DNA of 64,000 bases from Chthoniobacter flavus Ellin428 (lineage in GTDB: Bacteria > Verrucomicrobiota > Verrucomicrobiia > Chthoniobacterales > Chthoniobacteraceae), in contig NZ_ABVL01000004.1 in assembly GCF_000173075.1 (NCBI RefSeq), positions 62,001 to 126,000 on the forward strand. The letters run 5' to 3'. Made by a program: the position numbers and the translations under genes. Position 1 is the first letter of the stretch. Each line of letters opens with the position of its first letter. Under the pieces are notes generated by a model. The model saw only the letters and a list, made by a program, of their open reading frames with translations, ran no database searches and was not told where the DNA came from. Positions 1-7,961 of the stretch are shown here, in pieces.

Positions 1-1689
1 GAAGCGCTGCTCACTTTCGCGCAACGCCTCTTCCGCAAATTTGCGTTCGGTGACATCGCGGACGACCGAGATCACGTAGTCGCGATCCAGGGTGATGTAG
101 TTCGCATTCACCTCGACGGGAAAAATCGAGCCGTCCTTGCGGCGGTGCGCCCCGACCAGGGCCTTGGACCCGGCCTGTCGGATGTGATCCACGTGTTCTA
201 CCCAACGGCCGGGCGTTTCGAAATCGATGCCCACCTCCAGGTCCGGCACCCGCAAGCGGAGATATTCCTCCCGGCTGTAGCCGTGCACCTGGCAGGCGCG
301 TTCATTGACGTCGAGAAACCGGCCCGTCACCGGGTCCACGACTTCGATCGTATCGGTCGCGCGATCGATCAGCGTGCGGAATAGCTTCAACGCCTCCTCG
401 CCGCTCTTCGCTTTCGTAATGTCGACCATGATGCCGCGCAATTTCACCGGGCGGTCATTTTCCGAGATGACCTTCACCAAATCGTGCAGCCACACCACCC
501 GCCCGTCGGCCGCGATCATGCGATAGTAAAAGTCGTGGTCCCGTCGCTCCTCGGTCGCCCGCAGGCAATAGTGGAGCGCCCAATCCCGGTCGCCCGGGTG
601 GAGATGATTCTGCCAGAAATCGGCTTCGTTCAGCCACTGCTCGACCGGGTAGCCCAGGATGCGCTCGGCCTGCTGGCTCACGAAGGTAAAGTGGAACGTC
701 GGCACATCCAGTTCCCACACGATGCCGTCGATGTTATTGACCAGCGAGGCGTAGGCCCGCTGCGATTCCCGCAGATTGCGGTCCGCGATCAGGCTCGTCA
801 GCGAATCCGTCAGGCGCCGGCCGATTGTGCGAAAGAGGTTTTCCTCCTCCGCTGTCCACTCACGGGCGTAGGAGCACTGGTGCAGGCCGAACATGTAGGG
901 CTTGTCCAACTTCGGGCAGAGTGCCATCGCCATGATCGACCGGATTTGGTATTCCTCCGCCACCGGCAGCATCGGGCGGTCTATCCCCGGCCGGAATTTC
1001 ACCGGCCCGTTGGTCTGCCGCAGATAGCCCATCACCTCCGCGATTTGCTCCTCCATCGGGAAATCGATTCCGGCGGCAAAGCCTCCCGGGTATTCCGGGC
1101 GAGTCCGTTCCATCGGCACCCGCCACGTCGGTGCCGCCGGGTCGCAGGGATAAACGAGCCAGGCTCGATCGCACTCGAAGATCGCCAGCAGCGACTCCAG
1201 CACATCGCTCATCATTTGCTCCAGGCTTTCCGCCCGCTGGATCGCGCGATTGACCTGATCCATCGCTTCAAAGAAACGCAGGTGCGCCAGGCGCTCCGCG
1301 TCTCCCTGCTTGATTTCCGTGATGTCGATGTGGCTGCCGACCATGTGCGTCGGTTTGCCGGTGTGATCATTGAAGAGATCCGCCTGGGCCAGGATCCAGC
1401 GCCACGAACCATCCTTGTGCTGCATCCGAAACTCCGCTTCGTAGTCCGGCCACGGTTTGGCAAAATAGTCCGCCAGGCGCTTCTTCATCCGGGGAAGATC
1501 GTCCGGGTGCACCCGCGCCTCCCAGGAGCTGAATTCACTGGGAATTTCGTCCGGGCCGTAACCCAACTGCCGCTTCCATTCGTCGGAGAACTTCACCGCA
1601 TTGGTCCGCAGATCCCATTCCCACAAGCCCACCTTCGCCGCTCGAATAGCCATCCGCAGATGGGCTTCTCTGCGATGCGAAGTATTCAT
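1..1689 (-). CDS. Multidomain PAS-GAF-PAS-PAS sensor protein (3' end off-window)
   Basis: The complement reads open for 563 codons from an ATG at 1689 to the left edge, so the C-terminal output module (histidine kinase or cyclase) is not visible. The order is a PAS/PAC unit at about residues 10-130 (VGLWEWDL, VHPDDLPRMKK, then the PAC ending GSHIDITEIK). A GAF domain of the type seen in phytochrome-like kinases follows at about 145-300 (FECDRAWLVYP), then two more PAS/PAC units (about 310-430 and 435-555, the last ending RDVTERK). Each PAC is complete. No signal peptide or membrane segment is present in the visible part, so it probably senses a cytoplasmic signal. The ligand cannot be told from the sequence. 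The start was chosen because the first PAS begins about ten residues after it; there is no obvious upstream ribosome binding site. Confidence 0.85.
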   Translation of the reverse strand, partial: MNTSHRREAHLRMAIRAAKVGLWEWDLRTNAVKFSDEWKRQLGYGPDEIPSEFSSWEARVHPDDLPRMKKRLADYFAKPWPDYEAEFRMQHKDGSWRWILAQADLFNDHTGKPTHMVGSHIDITEIKQGDAERLAHLRFFEAMDQVNRAIQRAESLEQMMSDVLESLLAIFECDRAWLVYPCDPAAPTWRVPMERTRPEYPGGFAAGIDFPMEEQIAEVMGYLRQTNGPVKFRPGIDRPMLPVAEEYQIRSIMAMALCPKLDKPYMFGLHQCSYAREWTAEEENLFRTIGRRLTDSLTSLIADRNLRESQRAYASLVNNIDGIVWELDVPTFHFTFVSQQAERILGYPVEQWLNEADFWQNHLHPGDRDWALHYCLRATEERRDHDFYYRMIAADGRVVWLHDLVKVISENDRPVKLRGIMVDITKAKSGEEALKLFRTLIDRATDTIEVVDPVTGRFLDVNERACQVHGYSREEYLRLRVPDLEVGIDFETPGRWVEHVDHIRQAGSKALVGAHRRKDGSIFPVEVNANYITLDRDYVISVVRDVTERKFAEEALRESEQRF

Positions 1690-1992
1690 GGCCGCGATGG
1701 AAAGGACGTATCCACCACGAGTATCCCACCGGCACCGGAGGCGTGTTCAGGACCCGATTTTGGTTTCGGGTTCAAAGCACGCTTGCGGCGTGCAGTGGTG
1801 TCTTCGGGGGATGCGTGATTCTACTCACTGTTCCGCTATTTTTTCCAGCGAAAAGATAGAGATTATTTAACGACAGCCAATCTCGGTGGATCGCGATCTT
1901 CGAGCGCGATGGCAAAAATGACGGGCAAAGCGCCACTTTCCCCTGGGATGAAGGATGAAGAATGCGCCTTCCGCAGTGCCCTCTGCATCCTT

Positions 1993-2030
1993 CTCTTCTC
2001 TGCGCCTCCGCGGCCTCTGCGTTTAAAAAA
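1993..2030. repeat. Interspersed low-complexity word (TCTGCG family) in the 1690-2063 intergenic region
   Basis: The 374-base gap between the sensor and the monooxygenase holds no credible gene. It contains a pyrimidine-rich word in which CTCTGCG/CCTCCGCG units alternate and end in GTTTAAAAAA. The same word recurs at 3508-3550 and, more weakly, near 3170-3200 and 3358-3375. These copies are members of an interspersed non-coding family rather than exons of anything. Confidence 0.6.
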
Positions 2031-2063
2031 TCTCTTTGCCTGTGTCTCCGTCGCGCTGCGCCC

Positions 2064-3071
2064 TCAGCACGCGCCCACCGGTTTCACCACCAGTTCCCGC
2101 AACACCTCCGCGGCCAGCTCAAACGAACGCAACCGCGCTCCGTGATCGAAAATCTGTGCCGTGATGATCAACTCGTCCGCGCTCGTATTCTCGATGATCT
2201 CCGCGAGTCGCTCGCGAATCGTCGCCGCTGAACCGACGGCCGAGCAGCGCGTCATGCGATGCACATAAGCTTCCTCCGCCTCGGTCCATTGCATCGCATC
2301 CACCGGCGGCCGCAGCTCCGAGCGATTCCCTCGCACCATCCCGAGAAAAGCCTGCTGCAGCGACGTGAAGAGGCGCGCCGCCTCGGCATCCGTTTCTGCG
2401 GCAAAGACATTGACGCCTACGATCACGTGCGGCTTTGCCAATTGCGCCGAGGGTTGGAAATGGTCGCGATAAAGCGCCAGCGCTTCGTACAGGTAATCCG
2501 GTGCAAAATGCGAAGCGAAGCCGAACGGCAGTCCAAGCAGCGCTGCCTGCCGCGCACTGAAATCGCTCGAGCCCAGCAGATAAATCGGCACCGAAAGTCC
2601 CGCCCCCGGAATTGCCCGCACCGGTTCAAACGGCGACGCCGGTGCAAAGTAAGACCGCAACTCTCGCAAATCCTGCGGAAACGTATCCCCGCTGCTGCCC
2701 AGCCCACGCCGCAGTGCCCGCGCAGTATTTTGATCTCCACCCGGCGCGCGCCCGATGCCGAGATCAATCCGCCCCGGATAAAGCGACTCCAGCGTCCCGA
2801 ATTGCTCGGCAATCACCAGCGGTGCGTGATTCGGCAACATGATCCCGCCCGACCCCACGCGCATGGATTTCGTCCCTCCGGCCACATGCCCGATGAGCAC
2901 CGAAGTCGCCGCACTGGCGATACCCGGGATATTGTGATGCTCCGCCAGCCAGTAGCGGTGGTAACCCCACGTCTCCGCATGCTGCGCCAGATCGAGCGTG
3001 CGACGAAACGTTTCCGTCGCCGTGCCACCTTGGACGATCGGCGCGAGGTCGAGCAGAGAATAGAGAGTCAT
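2064..3071 (-). CDS. LLM-class flavin-dependent oxidoreductase (luciferase-like monooxygenase)
   Basis: The 335-residue product has the bacterial luciferase TIM-barrel fold of the FMN/F420-dependent superfamily. The first strand carries [11 protein letters not shown], and the [10 protein letters not shown] segment holds the conserved His pair of the MsnO8/YhbW group. The [13 protein letters not shown] loop and the C-terminal segment ending [13 protein letters not shown] are also typical. Length matches the group (about 330). It probably uses reduced flavin and oxygen on a small organic substrate that cannot be predicted. It stands alone between two repeat-rich spacers. The start ATG at 3071 is the first in frame. 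Confidence 0.88.
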   Translation of the reverse strand: MTLYSLLDLAPIVQGGTATETFRRTLDLAQHAETWGYHRYWLAEHHNIPGIASAATSVLIGHVAGGTKSMRVGSGGIMLPNHAPLVIAEQFGTLESLYPGRIDLGIGRAPGGDQNTARALRRGLGSSGDTFPQDLRELRSYFAPASPFEPVRAIPGAGLSVPIYLLGSSDFSARQAALLGLPFGFASHFAPDYLYEALALYRDHFQPSAQLAKPHVIVGVNVFAAETDAEAARLFTSLQQAFLGMVRGNRSELRPPVDAMQWTEAEEAYVHRMTRCSAVGSAATIRERLAEIIENTSADELIITAQIFDHGARLRSFELAAEVLRELVVKPVGAC

Positions 3072-3246
3072 GAAATGGGTGGCAGAGGCATGTTTGCGTT
3101 GTTGCCCTCAATCTAATTCGCGCCCGCTCACTGTGCAAAAGGCGCTAGCAGCTGAAGCGGCGGTCCATGACCCGATTTCCCTCTGCGGCTCTCCATGTTC
3201 TCCGCCGTGCGAATCCTAAAAATGTTTGCCGCCTGCGTCGATTTTT

Positions 3247-3332
3247 AACCGCGAATGGACGCCAATGAACGCGAATAGAGGAGGAAGATGAATGCGTTTC
3301 CGATTCGTGTTCATTAGCGCCCATTCGCGGTT
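3247..3332. repeat. Intergenic hairpin of tandem words (GCGAATG family)
   Basis: Two 30-base arms (3247-3276 and 3303-3332) are nearly complementary around a 26-base loop. Each arm is made of variants of a 9-11 base word of the form CGAATG-GACGCCAATGAA. The right arm is followed by TTTTTT, so it could terminate transcription from the left. The 3072-3707 spacer holds only elements of this kind. Confidence 0.75.
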
Positions 3333-3419
3333 TTTTACTCCACGAACCCCTCTACACTTCTTCTCTGCGCCTCGTGCAGTGCTAACCTGAAAAGTGTACG
3401 TAGCTTGTGGAAATTTTTT

Positions 3420-3502
3420 AACCGCGGATTTCACAGATTTCACGGATTGAAGGCAGTGACGGTTCGATTTCTTTAATCCGTGTAATCCGCGAAATCCATG
3501 GT
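3420..3502. repeat. Intergenic hairpin of tandem words (GGATTTCAC family)
   Basis: Arms 3420-3448 and 3475-3502 are inverted copies. Each consists of three variants of a nine-base word GGATTTCAC/AATCCGTGT. The arms pair better with each other than with the neighbouring hairpin at 3247-3332, although both begin AACCGCG. Confidence 0.75.
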
Positions 3503-3507
3503 TCCCC

Positions 3508-3550
3508 CCTCTGCGGCTCTCTGCGTTCTCGGCGTCCTCTGCGCTTAAAT
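3508..3550. repeat. Interspersed TCTGCG-family word, second copy
   Basis: A run of CTCTGCGG/CTCTGCGTTCTC units ending GCGCTTAAAT matches the element at 1993-2030. It directly follows the hairpin at 3420-3502, so the two families sit side by side. Confidence 0.55.
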
Positions 3551-3674
3551 GGATGGGCATTTGGTTGCGTGGGGTGCGCCGGGCCCTCTGCGGTTAAAAA
3601 TTCTTCAATTACGGATCCGCGCCCCTGCGTTCCATCCTTGAAGTCCCTCCCGAGACAGACTACCCCATCCCTCC

Positions 3675-3700
3675 GCATTCCGCATTCCGCATTCCACATT
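3675..3700. repeat. Heptamer tandem repeat (CATTCCG)
   Basis: Nearly four tandem copies of the heptamer CATTCCG end eight bases before the ATG of the kinase gene. Read on the other strand this gives the peptide pattern MRNAEC, a typical spurious translation of such repeats. It may be a half of a hairpin or a slippage product. Confidence 0.7.
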
Positions 3701-3707
3701 TCCTACC

Positions 3708-4631
3708 ATGTCCGTCCTCGTCGTTGGTTCCATCGCTCTCGATAACGTCAAAACTCCCATCGAGGAGCATTCCGACCTGCTGGGCGGTTCCACCAGCTAC
3801 GCGTCGGTGGCCGCGAGCTTCTTCGCGCCGGTCAATCTCGTCGGCATCGTCGGCGACGACTTTCCCCAGGCGCACATCGATTTTTTCAAGAAGCACAACA
3901 TCGACCTCGCCGGCTTGCAAATCGTCCCCGGCAAGACCTTCCGCTGGTCGGGCGAATACATGTGGGACCTCAATACCCGCGAGACCCGCAGCATCGCGCT
4001 GAATGTCTTTGAGAGCTTCGAGCCGAAGCTGCCCGCGGGCTACGAAAGCACGCCTTACGTCCTGCTCGGCAACATCCATCCGAGTCTCCAGCACCACGTG
4101 CTCGACCAGGTCAAGAACCCGCGGTTTGTCATCGCCGACACCATGGACCTGTGGATCAACAACACGCCGGAGGAACTCAAGCGCCTGCTCACCCGCATCG
4201 ACATGCTCATCCTCAATGACAGCGAGGCCCGCATGCTCACCAAGCAGACCAGCCTGATCAAGGCCGCCGCCCAGATCCGCAACGCCGGCCCCGCCTATCT
4301 CTGCATCAAGAAAGGCGAACACGGCGCGCTGCTCTTCGGCCCGGAAAGGCCAGTTCTTCAGCTGCGAGCGCCTATCCGCTGGAAGACATCCACGACCCCA
4401 CCGGCGCCGAGGGATACCTTTGCCGGCGGCCTCGCGGGTCACCTCGCCTCGCTCAATCACGAAAAGATCAGCTTCGACTCCCTGCGCAAAGCCGTCGTCC
4501 TCGGCAGCGTCCTGGCCAGCTACAACGTCGAAGCCTTCTCCCTCGAGCGCCTGCGCACCTTGACCAAGGCGGACATCGACGGGCGCTACCAGACCTTCAA
4601 GCGCATGAGCCAGTTCGAGGTCATCGGGTAG
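3708..4631 (+). CDS. PfkB-family sugar/nucleoside kinase (catalytic segment altered by three compensating extra bases)
   Basis: The 307-residue protein is an ATP-dependent ribokinase-family kinase. It has the N-terminal VVGSIALDNV strand, the GGSTSYASVA loop that binds the sugar, IADTMDLW in the centre and DTFAGGLAGHL around the catalytic Asp. Between 4343 and 4412 the frame is disturbed. Three single extra bases (near 4345, 4366 and 4410) replace the expected stretch leading to DPTGAGD by a nonsense segment, and together they restore the frame. Read across frames, KGQFFSC, AYPLEDIHDPTGA and GDTFAGG appear in order. So the intact ancestor had a complete anion hole, while the literal translation lacks GAG of GAGD. 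Substrate unknown. Confidence 0.85.
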   Translation: MSVLVVGSIALDNVKTPIEEHSDLLGGSTSYASVAASFFAPVNLVGIVGDDFPQAHIDFFKKHNIDLAGLQIVPGKTFRWSGEYMWDLNTRETRSIALNVFESFEPKLPAGYESTPYVLLGNIHPSLQHHVLDQVKNPRFVIADTMDLWINNTPEELKRLLTRIDMLILNDSEARMLTKQTSLIKAAAQIRNAGPAYLCIKKGEHGALLFGPERPVLQLRAPIRWKTSTTPPAPRDTFAGGLAGHLASLNHEKISFDSLRKAVVLGSVLASYNVEAFSLERLRTLTKADIDGRYQTFKRMSQFEVIG

Positions 4632-4655
4632 CTCTTGGGATCAGCCCCAGGCTTC

Positions 4656-4702
4656 GCCTCCCGGAGGGAGGCCAGAAATTAGCCGGTGGCGTGAGCCACC
4701 GG
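4656..4702. repeat. Two small perfect hairpins downstream of the kinase
   Basis: GCCTCCC-GGA-GGGAGGC (4656-4672) is followed ten bases later by CCGGTGGC-GTGA-GCCACCGG (4683-4702). Both are perfect stems with tiny loops, lie directly after the kinase stop and could end its transcript, although neither has a T tract. Confidence 0.6.
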
Positions 4703-4777
4703 ACCGCCTTCCCACCATCATCCGTCCCGGAGGGCCGGCATTCGGACCTTGAATCGGTCGAAGAGGCATCATCGGGT

Positions 4778-5173
4778 TCAGCCTCCCGATTTTCCGGCGA
4801 GCCGGGATTTAACAATATAGTTCCGGGTGACACGATACAGGACCGCGATTGAGCACAGGAACATGGCGATCCAAGGGATCGTGGAGAGAAGCTCTCTTCC
4901 GCCCGCGATGATCATACTGACGGCCCCGACCGCCAGGGGACCGAAGAGTAGCCACATGCCGATGAGGATGATGAGCTTCGGTGGTCCATCGACCGCAGAC
5001 CGATAACCGAAGCCTTCCGCGTAAATATGTTGAAGTGGGTCGACGTTCGCGACCATGCCGATGGGGGCACCGCAAGCCGCACAAAACGCCGCGGTCGCCG
5101 AATTACTGAACAGGCATTTAGGACAGACGACGCCCTCTGGTGATGGCGTAGGCGGGTGAGATTCGGTGCTCAT
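4778..5173 (-). CDS. Small zinc-ribbon membrane protein
   Basis: 131 residues. An N-terminal zinc ribbon (CPKCLF at about 17-22 and CAACG at about 31-35) is followed by a linker. Two hydrophobic helices follow (about 70-90, LIILIGMWLLFGPLAVGAV, and 98-115, IPWIAMFLCSIAVLYRV), then a basic tail. This layout of cytoplasmic zinc ribbon plus membrane anchor recurs in the window at 53582-53869 and 58679-59614. The genes are not alignable beyond the ribbon. No function can be assigned. Confidence 0.75.
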   Translation of the reverse strand: MSTESHPPTPSPEGVVCPKCLFSNSATAAFCAACGAPIGMVANVDPLQHIYAEGFGYRSAVDGPPKLIILIGMWLLFGPLAVGAVSMIIAGGRELLSTIPWIAMFLCSIAVLYRVTRNYIVKSRLAGKSGG

Positions 5174-5290
5174 GAGATTGGCTCTTGGCTACAGCGCATG
5201 GCCGGGCGCGGCGGCTGATTGGAAAACCGTGATTAGCAAAATCACCACGAAAACGATTCCCGAAACAAGCAAGATACTTTCGAGATCTCG

Positions 5291-6226
5291 CTACCCCAGA
5301 GCGCGTCGTACCGCTTCTTCCACGACCGCGGGTGACAACCGGACCAAAAGACCATCCGGCGCTGTCACGACGGTGACTTTCTCGTTGGCCGGCGCCCAGA
5401 TGGCGGGATCGGTGGGACCAAAGAGCAGCACGCACGATGTCTCCACCGCGGCGGCGAGATGCGAGATGCCGCTGTCGTGCCCCAGGAAAAGCCGGCATCG
5501 CTCCAACACCGCGGCAAGGTGCGGCAACGGCAGATTCTGCGCGAGCAGCACCGGTGCTCCGCGCAACGCCTGTTGCACCGTGGCCAGGGGCGCGGCATCC
5601 GCCTCTCCGCCGATCAAGAGCACCCTCGCTTCCGGCGCATACCGCGACAAACCTTTGGCGATCGTCGCCCAGTTCTCCGCCGGCCAGTTCTTGCGCACAC
5701 CTCCGCTGCCGGGATGAATCGCGATCACCGGCGCAGTGGAGTCGCCGAGAAATTCCTTCGCCCGCGCCCGGTCTTCCGCCGAGGGATACAACTCGGCCGC
5801 TGCGCTATCGAGAAAGAGCGCCATCCGCTGCAGGGGCTGCGCGAGTTGCTGGGCGGCGTGCTGGGAATCATCGATCTTCGCGTAAGCCGGGAGAAAATTC
5901 TTCACGCCCGCGCGGCGCAGATTATTCTCAAAGAACAGATCGGGATCGAAGAGATAGCTGACGACCTGCTGGAAGCTCGCAAAGTATTCCACGAGGTCCG
6001 GCGCGAGCTTCGAGTTCGGCACGAAGAAGCCCGCCATGGGACCGTATTCGATTGAGCGCGTGGCGTCGGCGTAGAAGCGTGCGCGAGCCAGTTCGATGAT
6101 ATGCTCGTAACCGAGGATTTCGAGCTGGGCCTCTGGAAAATTTTCCCGGAGTAGTCCAATCGCGGGAAGGGTGAGAATGAAATCTCCAATCGCTCCTCCC
6201 CGAATCACCAGAATGCGCGGCTTCAC
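5291..6226 (-). CDS. Glycosyltransferase family 9 protein (ADP-heptose:LPS heptosyltransferase-like)
   Basis: 311 residues with the GT9 (GT-B fold) signature. The N-terminus ILVIRGGAIGDFILTLPAIG is the classic family 9 start. HPGSGGVRKNWP lies in the linker, LLIGGEAD in the second Rossmann domain, and GHDSGISHLAAAV is the nucleotide-sugar binding motif. It probably adds a heptose or related sugar to a lipopolysaccharide core on the cytoplasmic face of the inner membrane. No other LPS genes are adjacent. The start ATG lies 10 bases from a word-repeat hairpin (6237-6322). Confidence 0.88.
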   Translation of the reverse strand: MKPRILVIRGGAIGDFILTLPAIGLLRENFPEAQLEILGYEHIIELARARFYADATRSIEYGPMAGFFVPNSKLAPDLVEYFASFQQVVSYLFDPDLFFENNLRRAGVKNFLPAYAKIDDSQHAAQQLAQPLQRMALFLDSAAAELYPSAEDRARAKEFLGDSTAPVIAIHPGSGGVRKNWPAENWATIAKGLSRYAPEARVLLIGGEADAAPLATVQQALRGAPVLLAQNLPLPHLAAVLERCRLFLGHDSGISHLAAAVETSCVLLFGPTDPAIWAPANEKVTVVTAPDGLLVRLSPAVVEEAVRRALG

Positions 6227-6236
6227 GTTCTTTAGT

Positions 6237-6322
6237 TCTTAATCGTATTCTTTAATCGTTAATCCTTAATCCCTCAGTGGGCCACCGAGATTAACGATTG
6301 AGGTTCAAAGGTGACGATTAAG
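6237..6322. repeat. Intergenic hairpin of TTAATC words
   Basis: The left arm contains TTCTTAATCG, CTTTAATCG and TTAATCC units. The right arm holds GATTAACGATT and GACGATTAAG. The arms are inverted copies with interruptions. It abuts the start of the glycosyltransferase gene. The word resembles those at 9262-9342 and 10828-10905. Confidence 0.65.
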
Positions 6323-6357
6323 AGCAGGCCACTTTCGCTCGCGCATTCGTTACCCGC

Positions 6358-6386
6358 AAAAAAAAAACGCGCCCTCATCGGGCGCG
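6358..6386 (-). terminator. Rho-independent terminator of the coiled-coil/lipoprotein pair
   Basis: On the minus strand a perfect 7-bp GC stem, CGCGCCC-GATGA-GGGCGCG, is followed by ten T residues (complement of A at 6358-6367). It starts eight bases past the stop of the lipoprotein gene and is the clearest intrinsic terminator in the window. Confidence 0.92.
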
Positions 6387-6393
6387 ATTTAAA

Positions 6394-6571
6394 TTAGTGA
6401 CTGCCTGGCATCATGCCACCCATGGGTCCTTGACCCTCCCACTTTTCCGGCCGATTCCACGGGATGGTGCTGACCTGATTGGGATCACTCGCCTGCTTGT
6501 TGTCGTCCGCGCAGGAAGTCATCAACGTCATGCCAACAACCCAGCAGAAGGAAACCCAGAATTCGCGTCAT
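6394..6571 (-). CDS. Small lipoprotein, about 58 residues (one frameshift)
   Basis: The reading starts MTRILGFLLL at an ATG at 6571. One extra base in a G run near 6540 must be removed to join the next frame. The corrected product continues VVGMTLMTSC-ADDNKQ and ends WNRPEKWEGQGPMGGMMPGSH at 6394. The hydrophobic N-terminus followed by a Cys in the MTSC lipobox indicates a short secreted lipoprotein. It begins 11 bases after the stop of the coiled-coil gene and ends just before the terminator, so the two genes form one transcript. Without correction the ORF stops after about 29 codons. Function unknown. Confidence 0.65.
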
Positions 6572-6582
6572 GGTTCCTACGA

Positions 6583-7470
6583 TCAGCTATTGGGAAGGCC
6601 GGGGGCGGGAGCGACAGGGAGGGTAGGTGCAGGAGCGGGAGCGGAATCGGGAGCAGGCTTGGTGGTCTGCTGATTGCCACGGGTGCCTTCGAAGATCACG
6701 GTATCGCCGGGCTGAACCGTCACGCCCTTGCGCACGGTGCCGGGCAGGACATCGGCAATCGCCGTGGAAGGTTCCACCGAGGTGACCCGCAGGCGGGCGA
6801 CTGGCTCATTGCCGCGGACGACGACGAGCGATGAGTTGACCAGCACGCCGTTCTTGTCGCCGACGCTGAGCACTACGAAATTCCACCCAGAGTTCACCGC
6901 GAGGATGCGGCCATGCAGACCCGGACGCATGATACCGAGGTCGCGCTCGTGGTCCTTCTTGCGGAGTTCGGCGAGCTGCCGGTCGTTCTCAGCACCTTTG
7001 GCGACAGCGGCATCGGCGGCGAGTTTGTTGGCTTCGGCGTCCTTTTCGGCGGCCTGTTCCTTGGCCGTGGCGTCCGCGAGCTGCGCCTTCAGGGCGTCGA
7101 TGTCTGCCTGCTTCGGAGCATTGGGATCAGCCGGGTTGGTGCTGGCCTTGGCTGCAGCGAGTTCCTTTTCCTTGCTTTCGAGAACCTGCTTGGCTTCGGC
7201 GAGCTGCATCTTGGCGTCGTCGGCTTCCTTGGTCTTGTCGGCTGCCGTCTTCTCCGCGGCGGCTGCCTTGTCGCCCGCATCCTTGGCGTCCTTCTGGGCC
7301 TTCTCGGCGTCGTTCTTCGCGGCGCGGGCTTTCCCTTCTGCGTCGGCAATCTGGCCCTTCGTTTTGCTCAGGGACGTTTGCAACTTGTCGACATTACCCT
7401 TCAGCATAAATCCGACGCCAGCGGTGGCGAGCATGAAGAGCAGTGCGATGCCAATGAAAACTTTAGCCAT
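6583..7470 (-). CDS. Membrane-anchored coiled-coil protein
   Basis: About 295 residues from the ATG at 7470. One N-terminal membrane helix (AKVFIGIALLFMLATAGVGF) is followed by a long Ala/Lys/Glu-rich coiled coil (about 25-180). A compact C-terminal domain comes next (about 190-265, HGRILAVNSGWNFVVLSVGD and GTVRKGVTVQPGDTVIF), resembling a small beta-barrel, then a Pro/Ala-rich tail. An earlier in-frame ATG at 7518 would add residues in front of the helix, and 7470 is preferred. It is co-transcribed with the lipoprotein downstream, suggesting a cell-envelope role. Such proteins are common in Verrucomicrobiota, but no function is known. Confidence 0.8.
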   Translation of the reverse strand: MAKVFIGIALLFMLATAGVGFMLKGNVDKLQTSLSKTKGQIADAEGKARAAKNDAEKAQKDAKDAGDKAAAAEKTAADKTKEADDAKMQLAEAKQVLESKEKELAAAKASTNPADPNAPKQADIDALKAQLADATAKEQAAEKDAEANKLAADAAVAKGAENDRQLAELRKKDHERDLGIMRPGLHGRILAVNSGWNFVVLSVGDKNGVLVNSSLVVVRGNEPVARLRVTSVEPSTAIADVLPGTVRKGVTVQPGDTVIFEGTRGNQQTTKPAPDSAPAPAPTLPVAPAPGLPNS

Positions 7471-7604
7471 AAGGGAATTGTGAAAGGTATGTGTAGGGGG
7501 GCGGATGGGTTGGTTCAACCTAACCGCGTATTGCGCCGCACTTTAAAGCCTTGAAAATTTATCAATGCAAGAGGTTTTCCCCTAATTTTTCGTGAATAAA
7601 GGAT

Positions 7605-7633
7605 TTGTGTTGCCGCTGACCTGCCCCAATAGT
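7605..7633 (+). promoter_or_regulatory. Candidate promoter of the SRP RNA
   Basis: TTGTGT (7605-7610), a 17-base spacer and AATAGT (7628-7633) place the predicted start near 7641, where the SRP RNA stem begins. Both boxes are imperfect. The assignment rests mostly on this spacing. Confidence 0.45.
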
Positions 7634-7640
7634 GTCGCCT

Positions 7641-7741
7641 CCGTCAGGGACTACGGATTGAAGGCAGACAAACCCCGCCAGGGCCGGAAGGCAGCAACGG
7701 TAGTCCGACCTTCCTTGTCGTAGCTCTCTGACGGCTTTTTT
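7641..7741 (+). ncRNA. ffs: Signal recognition particle RNA, small bacterial type (4.5S)
   Basis: The universally conserved SRP apical domain is present at 7677-7700 (CCAGGGCCGGAAGGCAGCA, then ACGG), containing the GGAAG tetraloop region and the AGCA asymmetric loop that bind Ffh. The outer arms CCGTCAG (7641-7647) and CTGACGG (7728-7734) pair, as do CTACG (7651-7655) and CGTAG (7719-7723). A T6 tract follows and gives a natural terminator. With about 95 nt it is the short hairpin type without an Alu domain. It stands alone between two protein genes. Confidence 0.94.
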
Positions 7742-7961
7742 GTCTTTAGGCGACATTCTCAGGGGGAGGAGGCTGGGGGATGGGGTTAAAATGGAACGGG
7801 TTTTTCCAATTTCAAGGAAATGAGAAAGCAATGTTCATGCTCAGAGCGGGCGATTCCCGGAGGGAGAGGCCGCTCGGGACACTCCGGTCAGAATGACACG
7901 TGAGGAGGGCGTCTGGATTTTGTCATTGGAGTCGGGTGCGAAATGCGCCTAATTGCGCGCC

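Noticed and set aside
484..1818. 444-codon plus-strand ORF in the sensor region
   Set aside because: The minus strand encodes contiguous PAS and GAF domains through the whole segment, so this is a shadow.
3660..4460. 266-codon minus-strand ORF over the PfkB gene, containing MRNAEC-like peptides
   Set aside because: Its start is a translation of the CATTCCG repeat and the rest is antisense to a kinase with family motifs.
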